A stretch of DNA of 64,000 bases from the NCBI RefSeq assembly GCF_014897985.1, contig NZ_JABUZA010000014.1, positions 1 to 64,000 on the forward strand, read 5' to 3'. Made by a program: the position numbers and the translations under genes. Below the pieces are notes generated by a model. The model saw only the letters and a list, made by a program, of their open reading frames with translations, was not told the DNA's origin and did not search any database. Each line of letters opens with the position of its first letter. The stretch's first letter is position 1. Below, piece after piece: positions 25,998 through 34,892 of the stretch. This stretch comes from Halomonas colorata (GTDB taxonomy: Bacteria; Pseudomonadota; Gammaproteobacteria; Pseudomonadales; Halomonadaceae).

Positions 25998-26138
25998 ATG
26001 GTTGAAAATAATAGCGCAACGGCCTTTACGTCCCCCCTCTTGAGGAGGGGGACATTAGGCATAGGGAACGTTACACATAAACGCTCGAAACCTCTTTTTG
26101 ACGACTCCTTCGAGGAACGCTCGAAGGTCGTAACGTGA
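25998..26138 (+). other. Repeat-like insert with a 46-codon reading frame between putA and putP
   Basis: An ATG with AAAGG seven bases upstream opens a 46-codon frame (MVENNSATAF ... SKVVT). The DNA is unusual: GTCCCCC and GGGGGAC arms around 26030-26055, the 10-mer AACGCTCGAA twice, and a long stem at 26101-26131. The translation has no family I recognise, and the strand opposite is also open. A mobile miniature repeat inserted in the intergenic region fits better than a real gene, but a leader peptide is possible. Confidence 0.3.
26101..26131. repeat. Stem-loop with 12-bp stem in the putA-putP gap
   Basis: The arms 26101-26114 and 26120-26131 pair over 12 bp with a two-base bulge and a GAACG loop. 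There is no U-tract, so it is not an intrinsic terminator. It could affect mRNA decay between putA and putP or be part of an inserted repeat. Confidence 0.5.
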
Positions 26139-26243
26139 ATAAGAGACAGGGTTAACAACAATAAGTCCGTGCGATTACCAAGCATTGCTCGGTAAGCGCA
26201 CTCACCAGTCGGTGCTATCCGACTTGATAAACGGGAGAATTTC

Positions 26244-27734
26244 ATGGCTATTGGCGTTTGGATCAGCCTTTTTGCTTATTTTGCGCTTATGATCGGCATT
26301 GGCCTTTATGCCATGCGCACATCCACTTCGACCTCTGAAGACTACGTGCTGGGCGGTCGAACCTTGAGCCCCAAAGTAGCGGCCCTGTCAGCGGGTGCAT
26401 CAGACATGAGCGGCTGGCTGCTGCTGGGGTTGCCCGGTGCGATGTTCGTGTCTGGTTTGGGCTCGGCCTGGATCGGTATTGGCCTATTCGTGGGCGCCTT
26501 CTTCAACTGGTTATTGGTCGCACCACGCCTGCGTGAGCAAACCGTTCACTATGGTAATGCGATCACTATTCCAGCCTTTCTGGCCAATCGGTTTCCTACC
26601 CGGGCAATGTCGCTAAGAACGGTATCGGCCATCGTTATCGTTATTTTCTTCGCAGTTTACACAGCGTCTGGCCTAGTGGCAGGCGGGAAGCTGTTCGAAA
26701 GCGCCTTTGCGGGGATTATCAACATTGGCGACATGAGCGACTACGCTCTGGGCATTATCATCACTCTCGGCGTGGTGCTTATTTATACGGTAGTGGGCGG
26801 TTTCTTGGCCGTGAGCATGACGGACTTTGTGCAAGGCTGCATCATGATGCTGGCACTGATCATCATGCCGGCAGTTGTGCTCTTTGGTGAAGGCGGCGGT
26901 GGTTTCACTCAAGCATCGCAGACGCTTAACGACGTCGATCCCACGCTGCTGTCGTGGACAGAGGGCCTGACCTTCATCGGCTGGCTTTCTGCCGTTACCT
27001 GGGGCTTAGGTTATTTTGGCCAGCCGCATATCATCGTGCGTTTCATGGCCATTCGCCACCTGAAAGATGTGCCTACTGCACGTAATATTGGTATGGGCTG
27101 GATGGCGATTTCTCTGATTGGTGCGGTTTCGCTCGGCATCTTTGGTCGGGCTTACGCTATCCGCAACGGTATGGATATTCAGGATCCGGAAACGATCTTT
27201 ATTATCCTGGCAGAGCTGCTGTTCCATCCGCTGATTACCGGCTTCCTGTATGCGGCCTTGCTTGCGGCAGTCATGAGTACCATTTCCAGCCAGCTGCTGG
27301 TGGCGTCGTCATCGCTAACCGAAGACTTCTACCGTCTCTTCCTGAACAAGCAGGCATCAGAAAAGCAGACCGTTACCGTGGGCCGGATTAGTGTGGTACT
27401 GGTAGGTTTGGTGGCAGCCTTTATTGCCTCCGACCCCGACTCTCAGGTGTTAGGCTTAGTCAGTAACGCCTGGGCAGGCTTTGGTGCAGCGTTCGGCCCC
27501 CTGATTATCTTATCGCTGATGTGGTCACGCACTAACGGCGCTGGCGCCATCGCAGGCATGATCGTCGGTGCTGTCACCGTGATGGTCTGGATCGCGCTGG
27601 GCTGGAATGGCGAATTCATGGGTGGCCCTGGCATCTACGAAATCATTCCTGGCTTCATTGCTTCCTTCATTGCCATTCTGGTGGTGAGCAGCGCGACTGC
27701 CGATGCCGGTGAATATCAGCATATCGAACGATAG
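26244..27734 (+). CDS. putP: Sodium/proline symporter PutP
   Basis: 496 aa, the usual length for the SSS family, with about 13 membrane helices. YVLGGRTLSPKVAALSAGASDMSGWLLLGLPGA is the substrate/Na region, followed by SVTDFVQG-like SMTDFVQGCIM and a later GQPHIIVRFMAI. It imports proline with sodium across the inner membrane. GGGAG precedes the ATG. It works with PutA: uptake then oxidation. In a halophile it may also recover proline as a compatible solute. Confidence 0.93.
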   Translation: MAIGVWISLFAYFALMIGIGLYAMRTSTSTSEDYVLGGRTLSPKVAALSAGASDMSGWLLLGLPGAMFVSGLGSAWIGIGLFVGAFFNWLLVAPRLREQTVHYGNAITIPAFLANRFPTRAMSLRTVSAIVIVIFFAVYTASGLVAGGKLFESAFAGIINIGDMSDYALGIIITLGVVLIYTVVGGFLAVSMTDFVQGCIMMLALIIMPAVVLFGEGGGGFTQASQTLNDVDPTLLSWTEGLTFIGWLSAVTWGLGYFGQPHIIVRFMAIRHLKDVPTARNIGMGWMAISLIGAVSLGIFGRAYAIRNGMDIQDPETIFIILAELLFHPLITGFLYAALLAAVMSTISSQLLVASSSLTEDFYRLFLNKQASEKQTVTVGRISVVLVGLVAAFIASDPDSQVLGLVSNAWAGFGAAFGPLIILSLMWSRTNGAGAIAGMIVGAVTVMVWIALGWNGEFMGGPGIYEIIPGFIASFIAILVVSSATADAGEYQHIER

Positions 27735-27756
27735 AAAGAGTCTGAAATGATCTTTG

Positions 27757-27781
27757 AAGGCCACCCCCGGGTGGCCTTTTT
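27757..27781 (+). terminator. Intrinsic terminator after putP
   Basis: The stem AAGGCCACCC/GGGTGGCCTT, with its central bases forming a short loop, is followed by three to four Ts. It begins 22 bp after the putP stop and ends the put transcript. Confidence 0.85.
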
Positions 27782-27839
27782 CATGCGCTCATTGCCCTGG
27801 GTCAATAATGCCGCCGCACCATGACGATATCCTTTATTC

Positions 27840-27858
27840 ATAAGTGACAGACACTTAT
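27840..27858. promoter_or_regulatory. 7-bp inverted repeat upstream of ompW
   Basis: ATAAGTG and CACTTAT flank ACAGA, 30 bp before the OmpW start. The size and position fit an operator or a leader hairpin. Confidence 0.35.
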
Positions 27859-27888
27859 CGAGTAACGTCAACAGCAAGGAGCAACGTC

Positions 27889-28515
27889 ATGCGCCATCTA
27901 TCTTTCCCCGCACTGTTAACCATGGGGCTGGCCACGGCCACCCTGGCCGCCAGCAGCCAAGTATTTGCCTACGGTGCAGGCGACTTTTTTACCCGTGCAG
28001 GGGTCGCCAAAGTGGCCCCCAAAAGCCACAACGGAGAACTTGCCGATGGCGCCTTTGCGGTCAATGTACAGGATAAAACGGATTTCGCTTTTACCCTTGG
28101 TTACCGTTTCCACGACAAGCTAGGGGTTGAGCTTCTCGCCGCCCTCCCGTTTGAGCATGATATTGCTCTCAATGGGGATAATCTGGCATCAACCAAGCAT
28201 CTTCCCCCGACCCTGACACTGCAGTATTACCCGCTCGGCGGTACGCAATCCCGAGTGCAGCCCTATATTGGCGCAGGCATCAATTACACGCGTTTTTCAG
28301 ATGAGTACGTGGCGATTGGTGAACTTAATTTGGAAAACTCCTGGGGGGCAGCAGGCCAAGTAGGTGTCGACCTACTGATCGACGACCACTGGGCGCTTAA
28401 CGCGGCCGCCTGGTATCTGGATATCAATACTGATGCCACTATTAACGGTACGGCTGCGGGCTCTGTGGACATTGATCCGGTTGTCGTGATGGGCGGGCTA
28501 AGCTATCGCTTTTAA
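27889..28515 (+). CDS. OmpW-family outer-membrane protein
   Basis: 208 aa from the ATG at 27889 behind AAGGAG; upstream in-frame starts at 27844 lack this. The signal peptide ends near QVFAYG. The mature chain is an eight-strand small beta-barrel with the family pattern GDFFTRAGVAKVAP, LGYRFHDKLGVELL, LTLQYYPLG, VQPYIGAGINYT and a final aromatic residue (SYRF). OmpW-type pores carry small hydrophobic molecules across the outer membrane; substrate unknown here. Confidence 0.9.
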   Translation: MRHLSFPALLTMGLATATLAASSQVFAYGAGDFFTRAGVAKVAPKSHNGELADGAFAVNVQDKTDFAFTLGYRFHDKLGVELLAALPFEHDIALNGDNLASTKHLPPTLTLQYYPLGGTQSRVQPYIGAGINYTRFSDEYVAIGELNLENSWGAAGQVGVDLLIDDHWALNAAAWYLDINTDATINGTAAGSVDIDPVVVMGGLSYRF

Positions 28516-28607
28516 CGGATAGCACTAGGAAAAGTGCTTGGCGAACCAACACAGGGATGAATTTTTCCTACCGGGCCAGCCAGTGCGCAGGCCCGATGGG
28601 TTAACCG

Positions 28608-28940
28608 CTAGTTGTCTGTGACTAGCTGATCGACCTTCTCAAATGCCCGCACCACCAGAAATTGGTCACTGGAGCGCACTTTTTCCTGGATCAGATAGGC
28701 GGCAATCGCAGGGGCCACTTCGCATTTGGCGGGTAACGGCGCATTGGCATCAATAAGCGCATTAAGCCGGGCGACAAACACAAAGCGCACCCACTGGGGT
28801 AGCGACATGGTATCGATACAAAAGGGCTCCTGACTTGCAAAAGCGCTTGCCTGGGGAGTTTCGACACGCCATAAGTTGGCGGCCTTCATGGCGGCTTCAA
28901 GCTCGAGAAGCGCGGTTTGAAGCTGTTGATGGACGCTCAT
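28608..28940 (-). CDS. yqcC: YqcC family protein
   Basis: 110 aa, helical, matching the YqcC (DUF446) pattern: LLELEAAMKAANLW, then PFCIDTMSLPQWVRFVFVARLNALID. Cytosolic, function unknown; in enterobacteria it lies next to the pseudouridine synthase truC, which is not present here. AAGG precedes the ATG at 28940. Its plus-strand neighbours are divergent and convergent, so it is monocistronic. Confidence 0.85.
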   Translation of the reverse strand: MSVHQQLQTALLELEAAMKAANLWRVETPQASAFASQEPFCIDTMSLPQWVRFVFVARLNALIDANAPLPAKCEVAPAIAAYLIQEKVRSSDQFLVVRAFEKVDQLVTDN

Positions 28941-29058
28941 AAGCACCTTAATTAATCAGTAACGGTTCACCTTTATTATCCCAACTCTATACGTGAGTTG
29001 CTACTTATACCCAGTAATTAACAGTTACCCACCGATTCACAGAAAACCTGCAAGAGCC

Positions 29059-29067
29059 TGTGGATAA
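29059..29067 (+). other. Single DnaA-box-like sequence
   Basis: TGTGGATAA is the exact reverse complement of the consensus DnaA box TTATCCACA. Only a degenerate second candidate (TTACCCACC, near 29024) is nearby, with no AT-rich unwinding region, so an origin is not supported. It may titrate DnaA or be a chance match. Confidence 0.4.
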
Positions 29068-29226
29068 ACTATGGAAAGGTGCCGGAACCGCTACTCTCAG
29101 AAGGCTTACAGGAAATTGTTTGTTTTTTGATCACTAACCAAAAGAAAGCACCGATTTAACCGCCGTTTCGGCTGACACTGTGCGGTGGGCAAGGTAGAGT
29201 GCAAGCTTGAAATGCGGAAGGACATC

Positions 29227-30261
29227 ATGCAACCAATTCAGACCATTGATGAGTTTTTTACACGCAGCGGTGCCGAGGTTTCGCTCTATCATATGGGCCG
29301 GCGTGTCTCCGCCTGTACGCGCGATACGCTGGCAAGCTTTGAGCTGGGTCATACCGCTTGGCCCGAGCCATGGCAAGGCCAGGCGCGAATAGCGGCCGTT
29401 TTTCGCCTTGGGGATATGCCAGAACCTGCGATTTGGTTTTTAGCATTGCCTCTAGACGAGCAAGGATTACTCTCCCCCGCCCAGCGCGACGGTTTTTTAA
29501 ACCGGCTGATCGAGACGCTGGGAAAAAATGTTGCTCAAGCGGGGCAAAACGTTAAAGACGCAGATCATCTAATGAAGGATAATCCGCTCGCTTTCACGCC
29601 AAATGTGACTTTTCAGGCAATGCTTAATGCCTACGCCACCCTTGAGCGAGGATTGCCCGCCAGCCAGCATTTTGAGCCGGTTGACGCCTATTTGAGCGGT
29701 CAAATGGATATCGACTGGCAAGCATTAGGGCTTCAAGGTATTGCCGACTATACGGTCAGGCTGGACGACACCCAGGCAGAGGCGCTTGCTTCTCGTCTAG
29801 CGACGCTGCCAACTAGCGTTGTGCACTCACTCTGCTACTGTTTAGAACACCAGCCACTGCCAGTATCCATGATACTGGCGCTGCGCGAGATAGGTGAGCA
29901 GGCAGCGAACAATGGCGACATGGAAACCTTATGTAGCTGCATTCGTGCGGTAGGCAGTACCTCTCATCCGGCGGTTGGCGACTGGTACTCAAGCCTGTTA
30001 GATGATAAACACGCCTGCGGGCCGGATGTACTCGCAGCTATTGCCGGGCGAGGCTGGCTTTTATTGGAAGACGCATATCGTTTACCACTTTTCCTCAACC
30101 TTTTGGCTGAAGATGAGCGGACTAGCTTTGCCGCTGTTGTTCGTGATATTGCGCTTATCCCGCGCTTGCGGCTGCCCGTCATGATGGCACTGCGAGACGC
30201 TCCGGCAGGCTCAGCGATACAGCGTCGTTTAGCAGCCATGACACAGGCAGCTAGCCGTTAG
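29227..30261 (+). CDS. DUF3549-family protein
   Basis: 344 aa from the ATG at 29227, with AAGGA upstream. The sequence starts TIDEFFTRSGAEVSLYHMGRRV and continues as a helical, cytosolic protein of unknown role. The C-terminal half has repeated helices (ALREIGEQAANNGDMETLCSC). It runs 37 bp ahead of rimB-rimK on the same strand, so one transcript is likely. I assign the DUF from memory of the family pattern, with moderate certainty. Confidence 0.7.
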   Translation: MQPIQTIDEFFTRSGAEVSLYHMGRRVSACTRDTLASFELGHTAWPEPWQGQARIAAVFRLGDMPEPAIWFLALPLDEQGLLSPAQRDGFLNRLIETLGKNVAQAGQNVKDADHLMKDNPLAFTPNVTFQAMLNAYATLERGLPASQHFEPVDAYLSGQMDIDWQALGLQGIADYTVRLDDTQAEALASRLATLPTSVVHSLCYCLEHQPLPVSMILALREIGEQAANNGDMETLCSCIRAVGSTSHPAVGDWYSSLLDDKHACGPDVLAAIAGRGWLLLEDAYRLPLFLNLLAEDERTSFAAVVRDIALIPRLRLPVMMALRDAPAGSAIQRRLAAMTQAASR

Positions 30262-30298
30262 ACGGATAGCACTATCTATGCATTGCAAGGAGTAAGCC

Positions 30299-30739
30299 GT
30301 GAAGGAATTACCCTATCAGGCTAAAGCGGTCATTGGCCGCCGCGAGATGGTAACGTTGCCTGAACTGGGCCTTCATCTATGCTGTAAAGCAGATACGGGC
30401 GCCCGGACTTCAGCACTGCACGCCGAAGATATTCAGACCCATGAAGATGAGCACGGCCAGTTATGGGTAAGCTTCATTACCCATAGTGGCGGGCCGACAA
30501 CGCCTGAACACCGTATCAAGCTGCATCTTCATGATCGGCGCCGGATTACCAGCTCAAACGGACATAGCGAATGGCGCTACGTGATACGCACGCCAATGCA
30601 GATGGGCCAGCTGAACTTTTTCGTTGAGCTCACTCTGACAGATCGCAGCAATATGCGTCACCCTATGCTGCTTGGACGCCGCGCCATGCGTCGCCTGCTG
30701 GTTGCCCCCGGCGCTGCATTTTTACATGGCGAACCCTAA
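30299..30739 (+). CDS. rimB: RimB-type retropepsin-like ATP-dependent zinc protease
   Basis: 146 aa, GTG start behind AAGGAG. KADTGARTSALHAEDI carries the catalytic Asp of the retropepsin-like fold, and LTDRSNMRHPMLLGRRAMRR is the second conserved segment. The family (PF05618) is linked to RimK, trimming poly-glutamate tails that RimK adds to ribosomal protein S6. The adjacency to rimK (41 bp) supports this role here. Confidence 0.85.
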   Translation: MKELPYQAKAVIGRREMVTLPELGLHLCCKADTGARTSALHAEDIQTHEDEHGQLWVSFITHSGGPTTPEHRIKLHLHDRRRITSSNGHSEWRYVIRTPMQMGQLNFFVELTLTDRSNMRHPMLLGRRAMRRLLVAPGAAFLHGEP

Positions 30740-30779
30740 CCTAACAATGATTAGTCTTTTATTTGGCCCGGAGTCCTGA

Positions 30780-31688
30780 ATGCACATCGCTCTACTATCA
30801 CGTAATCGCAACTTGTACTCTACTCGCCGCCTTATTGAGGCCGCGGAAGTTCGGGGCCATACAGCGCGCGTAGTAGATACACTGCGCTGCTATATGAGCA
30901 TCGCCTCGCATCACCCTTCGATTCATTATAAAGGCCAGGAAATAGAGCCGTTCGATGCAGTCATTCCGCGGATTGGCGCGTCAGTTACGTTTTACGGCTG
31001 TGCGGTACTGCGTCAATTTGAAATGATGGGTACCTACGTCATCAATGATTCGGTAGCGATTACTCGCTCGCGGGATAAACTACGCTCACTGCAACTTTTA
31101 TCACGTAAAGGGCTAGGATTGCCGATCACTGGTTTTGCTCATTCACCAGATGATATTCCCGACCTGATTACCATGGTCAAAGGCGCGCCGCTGGTCATTA
31201 AGCTGCTGGAAGGCACCCAGGGGATCGGCGTAGTACTCGCTGAAACCAATCAGGCGGCCGAGTCGGTTATTCAGGCCTTTATGGGGATGAAGACCAATAT
31301 CATGGTGCAGGAATACATTAAAGAAGCGCGCGGTGCGGATATTCGCTGCTTCGTGATTGGCGATAAAGTGGTTGCCTCAATGAAGCGCCAGGCGGCAGAG
31401 GGTGAGTTTCGCTCTAACCTCCACCGTGGCGGTACCGCAAGCGTTATCCGCATTACGCCTGAAGAGCGCTCTACTGCGATTCGCGCAGCGAAAGCCATGG
31501 GGCTAAGTGTGGCAGGTGTGGATCTTTTACGCTCTAACCACGGGCCGGTCATCATGGAGGTAAACTCCTCCCCCGGTTTGCAGGGCATTGAAAACGCCAC
31601 CGGCAAAGATATTGCGGGCATGATTATCGAACATATCGAAAAAAATGCCTCTCCGGTTCGTAAAGCGCCCCCCAAGCCTAAAGGCTAA
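30780..31688 (+). CDS. rimK: RimK, ribosomal protein S6 glutamate ligase
   Basis: 302 aa, standard length. The N-terminal part ([22 protein letters not shown]) leads into an ATP-grasp domain with [40 protein letters not shown] and [26 protein letters not shown]. It adds glutamates to the C-terminus of S6. GGAG precedes the ATG. Together with rimB it forms a modification/trim pair that tunes the ribosome. Confidence 0.93.
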   Translation: MHIALLSRNRNLYSTRRLIEAAEVRGHTARVVDTLRCYMSIASHHPSIHYKGQEIEPFDAVIPRIGASVTFYGCAVLRQFEMMGTYVINDSVAITRSRDKLRSLQLLSRKGLGLPITGFAHSPDDIPDLITMVKGAPLVIKLLEGTQGIGVVLAETNQAAESVIQAFMGMKTNIMVQEYIKEARGADIRCFVIGDKVVASMKRQAAEGEFRSNLHRGGTASVIRITPEERSTAIRAAKAMGLSVAGVDLLRSNHGPVIMEVNSSPGLQGIENATGKDIAGMIIEHIEKNASPVRKAPPKPKG

Positions 31689-31776
31689 GAGGAAAAACCA
31701 AAAATAATCCGCATTAGGGGTGGCAAATAGACGCTGCCACCCCCACAATCTGCGTCACCGAAGGAGGTAGACGCTC

Positions 31777-32223
31777 ATGTTTCTCGACAATCGCCAAGTG
31801 GCGATGGACAGCGTGCTGGAAGCGCTGGCCGATAGCATTGATTATTTCCAGGATAATATCGAACGCTTGCGTCCCTCGCTGCGTGATGCACTGAAACCGC
31901 ACTATACTGCGCGGTTAAAGCAGATGCGTAAACTGCAGGAATTGGCACGTGCGCATTTAAAAATGCTGCCGCGCGATGCTGATGTTGAACGCGATGATTT
32001 TTTATGGCTCTGGAGCCGTCTTAAAAGCTTCGTTGGCAACGATAGCCAAGTATTAATCAATGAACTGTTAGAGCAAGAGCGTGTGCTGATGCAGGCGTTA
32101 TCCACACTCTTTACTCACCCCCTACCCGACCCGATCGAGCCAGTCGTCGATGAGTGCATGCAGGGGTGTCGGAAGCTGATTCGTGAGCTTTACGGGCTGC
32201 AAAAACGTAAAGCGCATCGCTAG
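31777..32223 (+). CDS. Helical protein, unknown
   Basis: 148 aa, almost wholly alpha-helical (VLEALADSIDYFQDNIERLRPSLRDAL, then LKQMRKLQELARAHLK), with a strong AAGGAGG ribosome binding site. No signal peptide or membrane span. It lies 88 bp after rimK and may be cotranscribed. Family not recognised. Confidence 0.65.
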   Translation: MFLDNRQVAMDSVLEALADSIDYFQDNIERLRPSLRDALKPHYTARLKQMRKLQELARAHLKMLPRDADVERDDFLWLWSRLKSFVGNDSQVLINELLEQERVLMQALSTLFTHPLPDPIEPVVDECMQGCRKLIRELYGLQKRKAHR

Positions 32224-32230
32224 CTAGCAT

Positions 32231-32953
32231 CTATTCGCTTGATTCCGGTTCAAATATATAAAGCGTCGGCGTAATGACTGGCTCGACGCTTCGCAGCTCG
32301 ATGGGCTCGGCGGGTCCTAAAAAGTAGGGCTGCCTGTCCCACACGTAAATATCTCCAAGCGTGGCTACACGTGCCGCCCACTCGCGCACTCTTAAGCGCC
32401 ACTCGTCCGCGGTGGGCCTTTCTTCGGCCACACATCCGGTTACATCCATACCCAACGCCCGACCAATAAATATTGCCCTCGGCAAATGCCAGCTTTGAGT
32501 TACCAAAAGCGCATGCTCAAGCTGAAAAACATCTCGGGCCCTCGCCAGCGTGTCATAGGTGCTAAAGCCAGCAAAATCCATGGTGAGCTGGTCAGCAGGC
32601 ACCCCCCGCCGATGCAGATCACGCCACATGGCACGCGGCTCGTTATAGGCCTGGGTACGATTATCGCCGGATAGCAGTAGATGCGATACACGCTGCTCGG
32701 CAATCAACGTGGCGGAGGTGCGCATACGCGCGTGAAAGTGAGGGTTGCGTAACCCGCTACGCGTCCAGTGAGACGTGCCAAAAACGATGCCTACATCCGC
32801 TGGACGGCACTCAGGTATCTGTCGATCGATATAGCGTGCCGTAGTGCCGAGCACATATAAATTACCGAGCACAAACAACAATGCCGCCAGCAGCAACAAT
32901 GCTCCTAGCGACATCAGCAGACGCTTTGCCCACCTCAACAACATGCTGTACAT
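32231..32953 (-). CDS. SanA/YdcF-type DUF218 membrane-anchored protein
   Basis: 240 aa. A single N-terminal helix (residues 10-35) anchors the protein. The DUF218 domain follows, with IVFGTSHWTRSGLRNPHF, HLLLSGDNRTQAYNEPRAM, and LVTQSWHLPRAIFIGRALGMDV. SanA is tied to envelope integrity and vancomycin exclusion in enterobacteria; the enzymatic activity is not established. It starts 18 bp after the sufT stop, so it may be read through from the suf operon. Confidence 0.83.
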   Translation of the reverse strand: MYSMLLRWAKRLLMSLGALLLLAALLFVLGNLYVLGTTARYIDRQIPECRPADVGIVFGTSHWTRSGLRNPHFHARMRTSATLIAEQRVSHLLLSGDNRTQAYNEPRAMWRDLHRRGVPADQLTMDFAGFSTYDTLARARDVFQLEHALLVTQSWHLPRAIFIGRALGMDVTGCVAEERPTADEWRLRVREWAARVATLGDIYVWDRQPYFLGPAEPIELRSVEPVITPTLYIFEPESSE

Positions 32954-32971
32954 CTAGCGACCCAGAGGCGT

Positions 32972-33541
32972 TTAAAACATGCCGAGCTCAAGCTTAGCCT
33001 CGTCGCTCATCATGTCACGGCTCCAGGGAGGGCTGAAAACAATCTCAGTGTGCACTTTATTTATTTGCGGCGCCCCTAAAATTTTATTACGTGCATCTGC
33101 CGCGATGACGTCCCCCATACCACAGCCGGGGGCCGTTAGCGTCATGCGAATGGTTACTAACCGCTCGCCGGCAATCAGGCGCTCAATACGACAGCCATAT
33201 ACCAGCCCCAGATCCACGATATTGACGGGGATTTCCGGATCAAAACAGGTGCGCAGCTGTTCCCATACAAACTGCTCGATCTCATCTTCACTAGCACTTT
33301 CAGCCAGGGTTGGGCGCGGCAGCGCCTCAAGCCCCAAGGCGTCCAGGTTGCGTCCTTCAATAAGATAAAGGCGCCCTTCAAAACCAACGCTGACCGAGCT
33401 ACCTTTCGCCTGCATGACGCTGACGATGCTGTCTTCCGCCAAGGTTTCCGTTTTGCCAAACGGAATCGCAATAGCCTCCACGTCACGCTGGAGCGGCAGT
33501 TTCTGGCCTCGATCAAGGCTAGCGATTTGCTCGATATCCAT
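32972..33541 (-). CDS. sufT: SufT, Fe-S cluster assembly factor (DUF59)
   Basis: 189 aa. An N-terminal extension of about 85 residues precedes the DUF59/MIP18 domain (WEQLRTCFDPEIPVNIVDLGLVYG, then LTAPGCGMGDVIAADARNKI). The domain helps in cluster maturation or target transfer. Gene order and spacing (8 bp after sufS) place it in the suf operon. AAGGA precedes the ATG. Confidence 0.9.
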   Translation of the reverse strand: MDIEQIASLDRGQKLPLQRDVEAIAIPFGKTETLAEDSIVSVMQAKGSSVSVGFEGRLYLIEGRNLDALGLEALPRPTLAESASEDEIEQFVWEQLRTCFDPEIPVNIVDLGLVYGCRIERLIAGERLVTIRMTLTAPGCGMGDVIAADARNKILGAPQINKVHTEIVFSPPWSRDMMSDEAKLELGMF

Positions 33542-33549
33542 AGGATTCC

Positions 33550-34815
33550 TTAGCGCACCATACCAATAACACGATTAAGCGCTGCAACAAATGCATCCAC
33601 TTCGTCGAGGGTATTATACGCAGCAAACGAGGCACGGCACGTAGCATCCACGCCAAAATGATGCAGCAGCGGCTGTGCACAATGGTGCCCGGTACGAATG
33701 GCCACGCCTAATTGATCAATTAATAGGCCGATATCTTGGGAGTGTGCGCCGTCAACCACAAACGACAGCACGCCCGCCTTATTCGGCGCGGTTCCTAAAA
33801 TACGCAGCCCATCAATACGCGGCACTGCCTGAGTAGCATGCTCAAGCAGCACGCTCTCCCACTGCCCAATGGCGGTGATACCCACGCTCTCAACCCACTC
33901 AAGCGCTCGGCCCAGTGCGATAGTTTCCGCAATGGCGGGCGTACCCGCCTCAAATTTATGCGGAATACTTGCAAAGGTGGTGCCTGCGTCGAAAGAGACG
34001 GTTTTAATCATCTCACCACCGCCCTGCCATGGCGGCATGGCCTCCAGCAGCGTTTTTTTACCATACAGCACGCCAATACCGGTGGGGCCATAAACCTTAT
34101 GGCCGGAAAAGGCGTAAAAGTCAGCATCAATCGCCTGCACGTCAACTGTTTGATGCGGTGCAGCCTGCGCTCCATCGATGAAAATCAGCGCACCGTGCTG
34201 GTGAGCAAGCGCCGCCATCTCTTTTACCGGGTTAATCGTGCCCAGCGCATTAGAGACATGGTTAACGGCGACTAGCTTGGTGCGCTCGCTTAAAAGCTCA
34301 CGATAAGCGGCCATATCCAGCGCACCCGTGTCATCGACCGGAATGACCTTGATGGTAAAACCGCGCTCAGCGGCCAGCAGCTGCCAGGGCACAATATTGG
34401 AGTGATGCTCAAGCAACGAGACCAGCACTTCATCACCCGCGGTGAGGTTAACGCGCCCCCAGGTTTGAGCCACCAGGTTAATTGCTTCCGTCGTTCCACG
34501 AGTAAAGATAATCTGACGAGTATCTTCGGCATTGAGAAACGCTTTTACACGCTCACGCGTGCCTTCAAACGCCGCCGTCGCTTCATCGGCCAGCGTGTGC
34601 AGCCCACGATGGATATTGGCGTTATAGCGCGAGTAGTAATCGCTAAACACGTCAATGACCTGTTGCGGCGTTTGGCTGGTCGCGGCGTTATCCAGATAGA
34701 CGAGCGGCTTGCCATGGACTTCCCGACCAAGAATCGGGAAGTCTTCACGAACCGCCAGCACATCATAGGGCGCCTGGCCACTCGCTGTCGCTTTCTCAAG
34801 AACCGTTGACGACAT
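33550..34815 (-). CDS. sufS: SufS cysteine desulfurase
   Basis: 421 aa, normal length for class II cysteine desulfurases. PLP-binding features include FSGHKVYGPTGIGVLYGKK (lysine aldimine), NHVSNALGTINPVKE and TRGTTEAINLVAQTWG. The catalytic cysteine is in RTGHHCAQPLL. It supplies sulfur from cysteine to SufB. No sufE or sufU gene is seen in the operon. AGGAG precedes the ATG. Confidence 0.95.
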   Translation of the reverse strand: MSSTVLEKATASGQAPYDVLAVREDFPILGREVHGKPLVYLDNAATSQTPQQVIDVFSDYYSRYNANIHRGLHTLADEATAAFEGTRERVKAFLNAEDTRQIIFTRGTTEAINLVAQTWGRVNLTAGDEVLVSLLEHHSNIVPWQLLAAERGFTIKVIPVDDTGALDMAAYRELLSERTKLVAVNHVSNALGTINPVKEMAALAHQHGALIFIDGAQAAPHQTVDVQAIDADFYAFSGHKVYGPTGIGVLYGKKTLLEAMPPWQGGGEMIKTVSFDAGTTFASIPHKFEAGTPAIAETIALGRALEWVESVGITAIGQWESVLLEHATQAVPRIDGLRILGTAPNKAGVLSFVVDGAHSQDIGLLIDQLGVAIRTGHHCAQPLLHHFGVDATCRASFAAYNTLDEVDAFVAALNRVIGMVR

Positions 34816-34848
34816 TCATCACTCCTCATGTAAGCGTTGAGCTTAGTC

Positions 34849-34892
34849 GTTAAGATAGCCGTTAAGACCAGTTGTTAAGACTAGTCGTTAAG
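34849..34892 (-). repeat. Four imperfect 12-13-bp tandem copies at the sufD 3' end
   Basis: The hexamer GTTAAG (CTTAAC on the minus strand) occurs at 34849, 34861, 34874 and 34887. The copy at 34887 is part of the last sufD codons, and the others follow its stop in the sufS gap. This looks like local slippage duplication of the sufD end. Confidence 0.6.

Noticed and set aside
25982-26245. Minus-strand 87-codon frame across the putA-putP gap
   Set aside because: It overlaps strong inverted repeats and the putP start and has no good start signal; best seen as part of the repeat-like insert.
28521-28595. Two hairpins downstream of ompW as terminators
   Set aside because: Neither AGCACT/AGTGCT nor CGGGCC/GGCCCG is followed by a T-tract in the direction needed.
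29000-29100. Replication origin
   Set aside because: One perfect and one degenerate DnaA box without a cluster, AT-rich unwinding element, or dnaA/dnaN/gidA neighbours.
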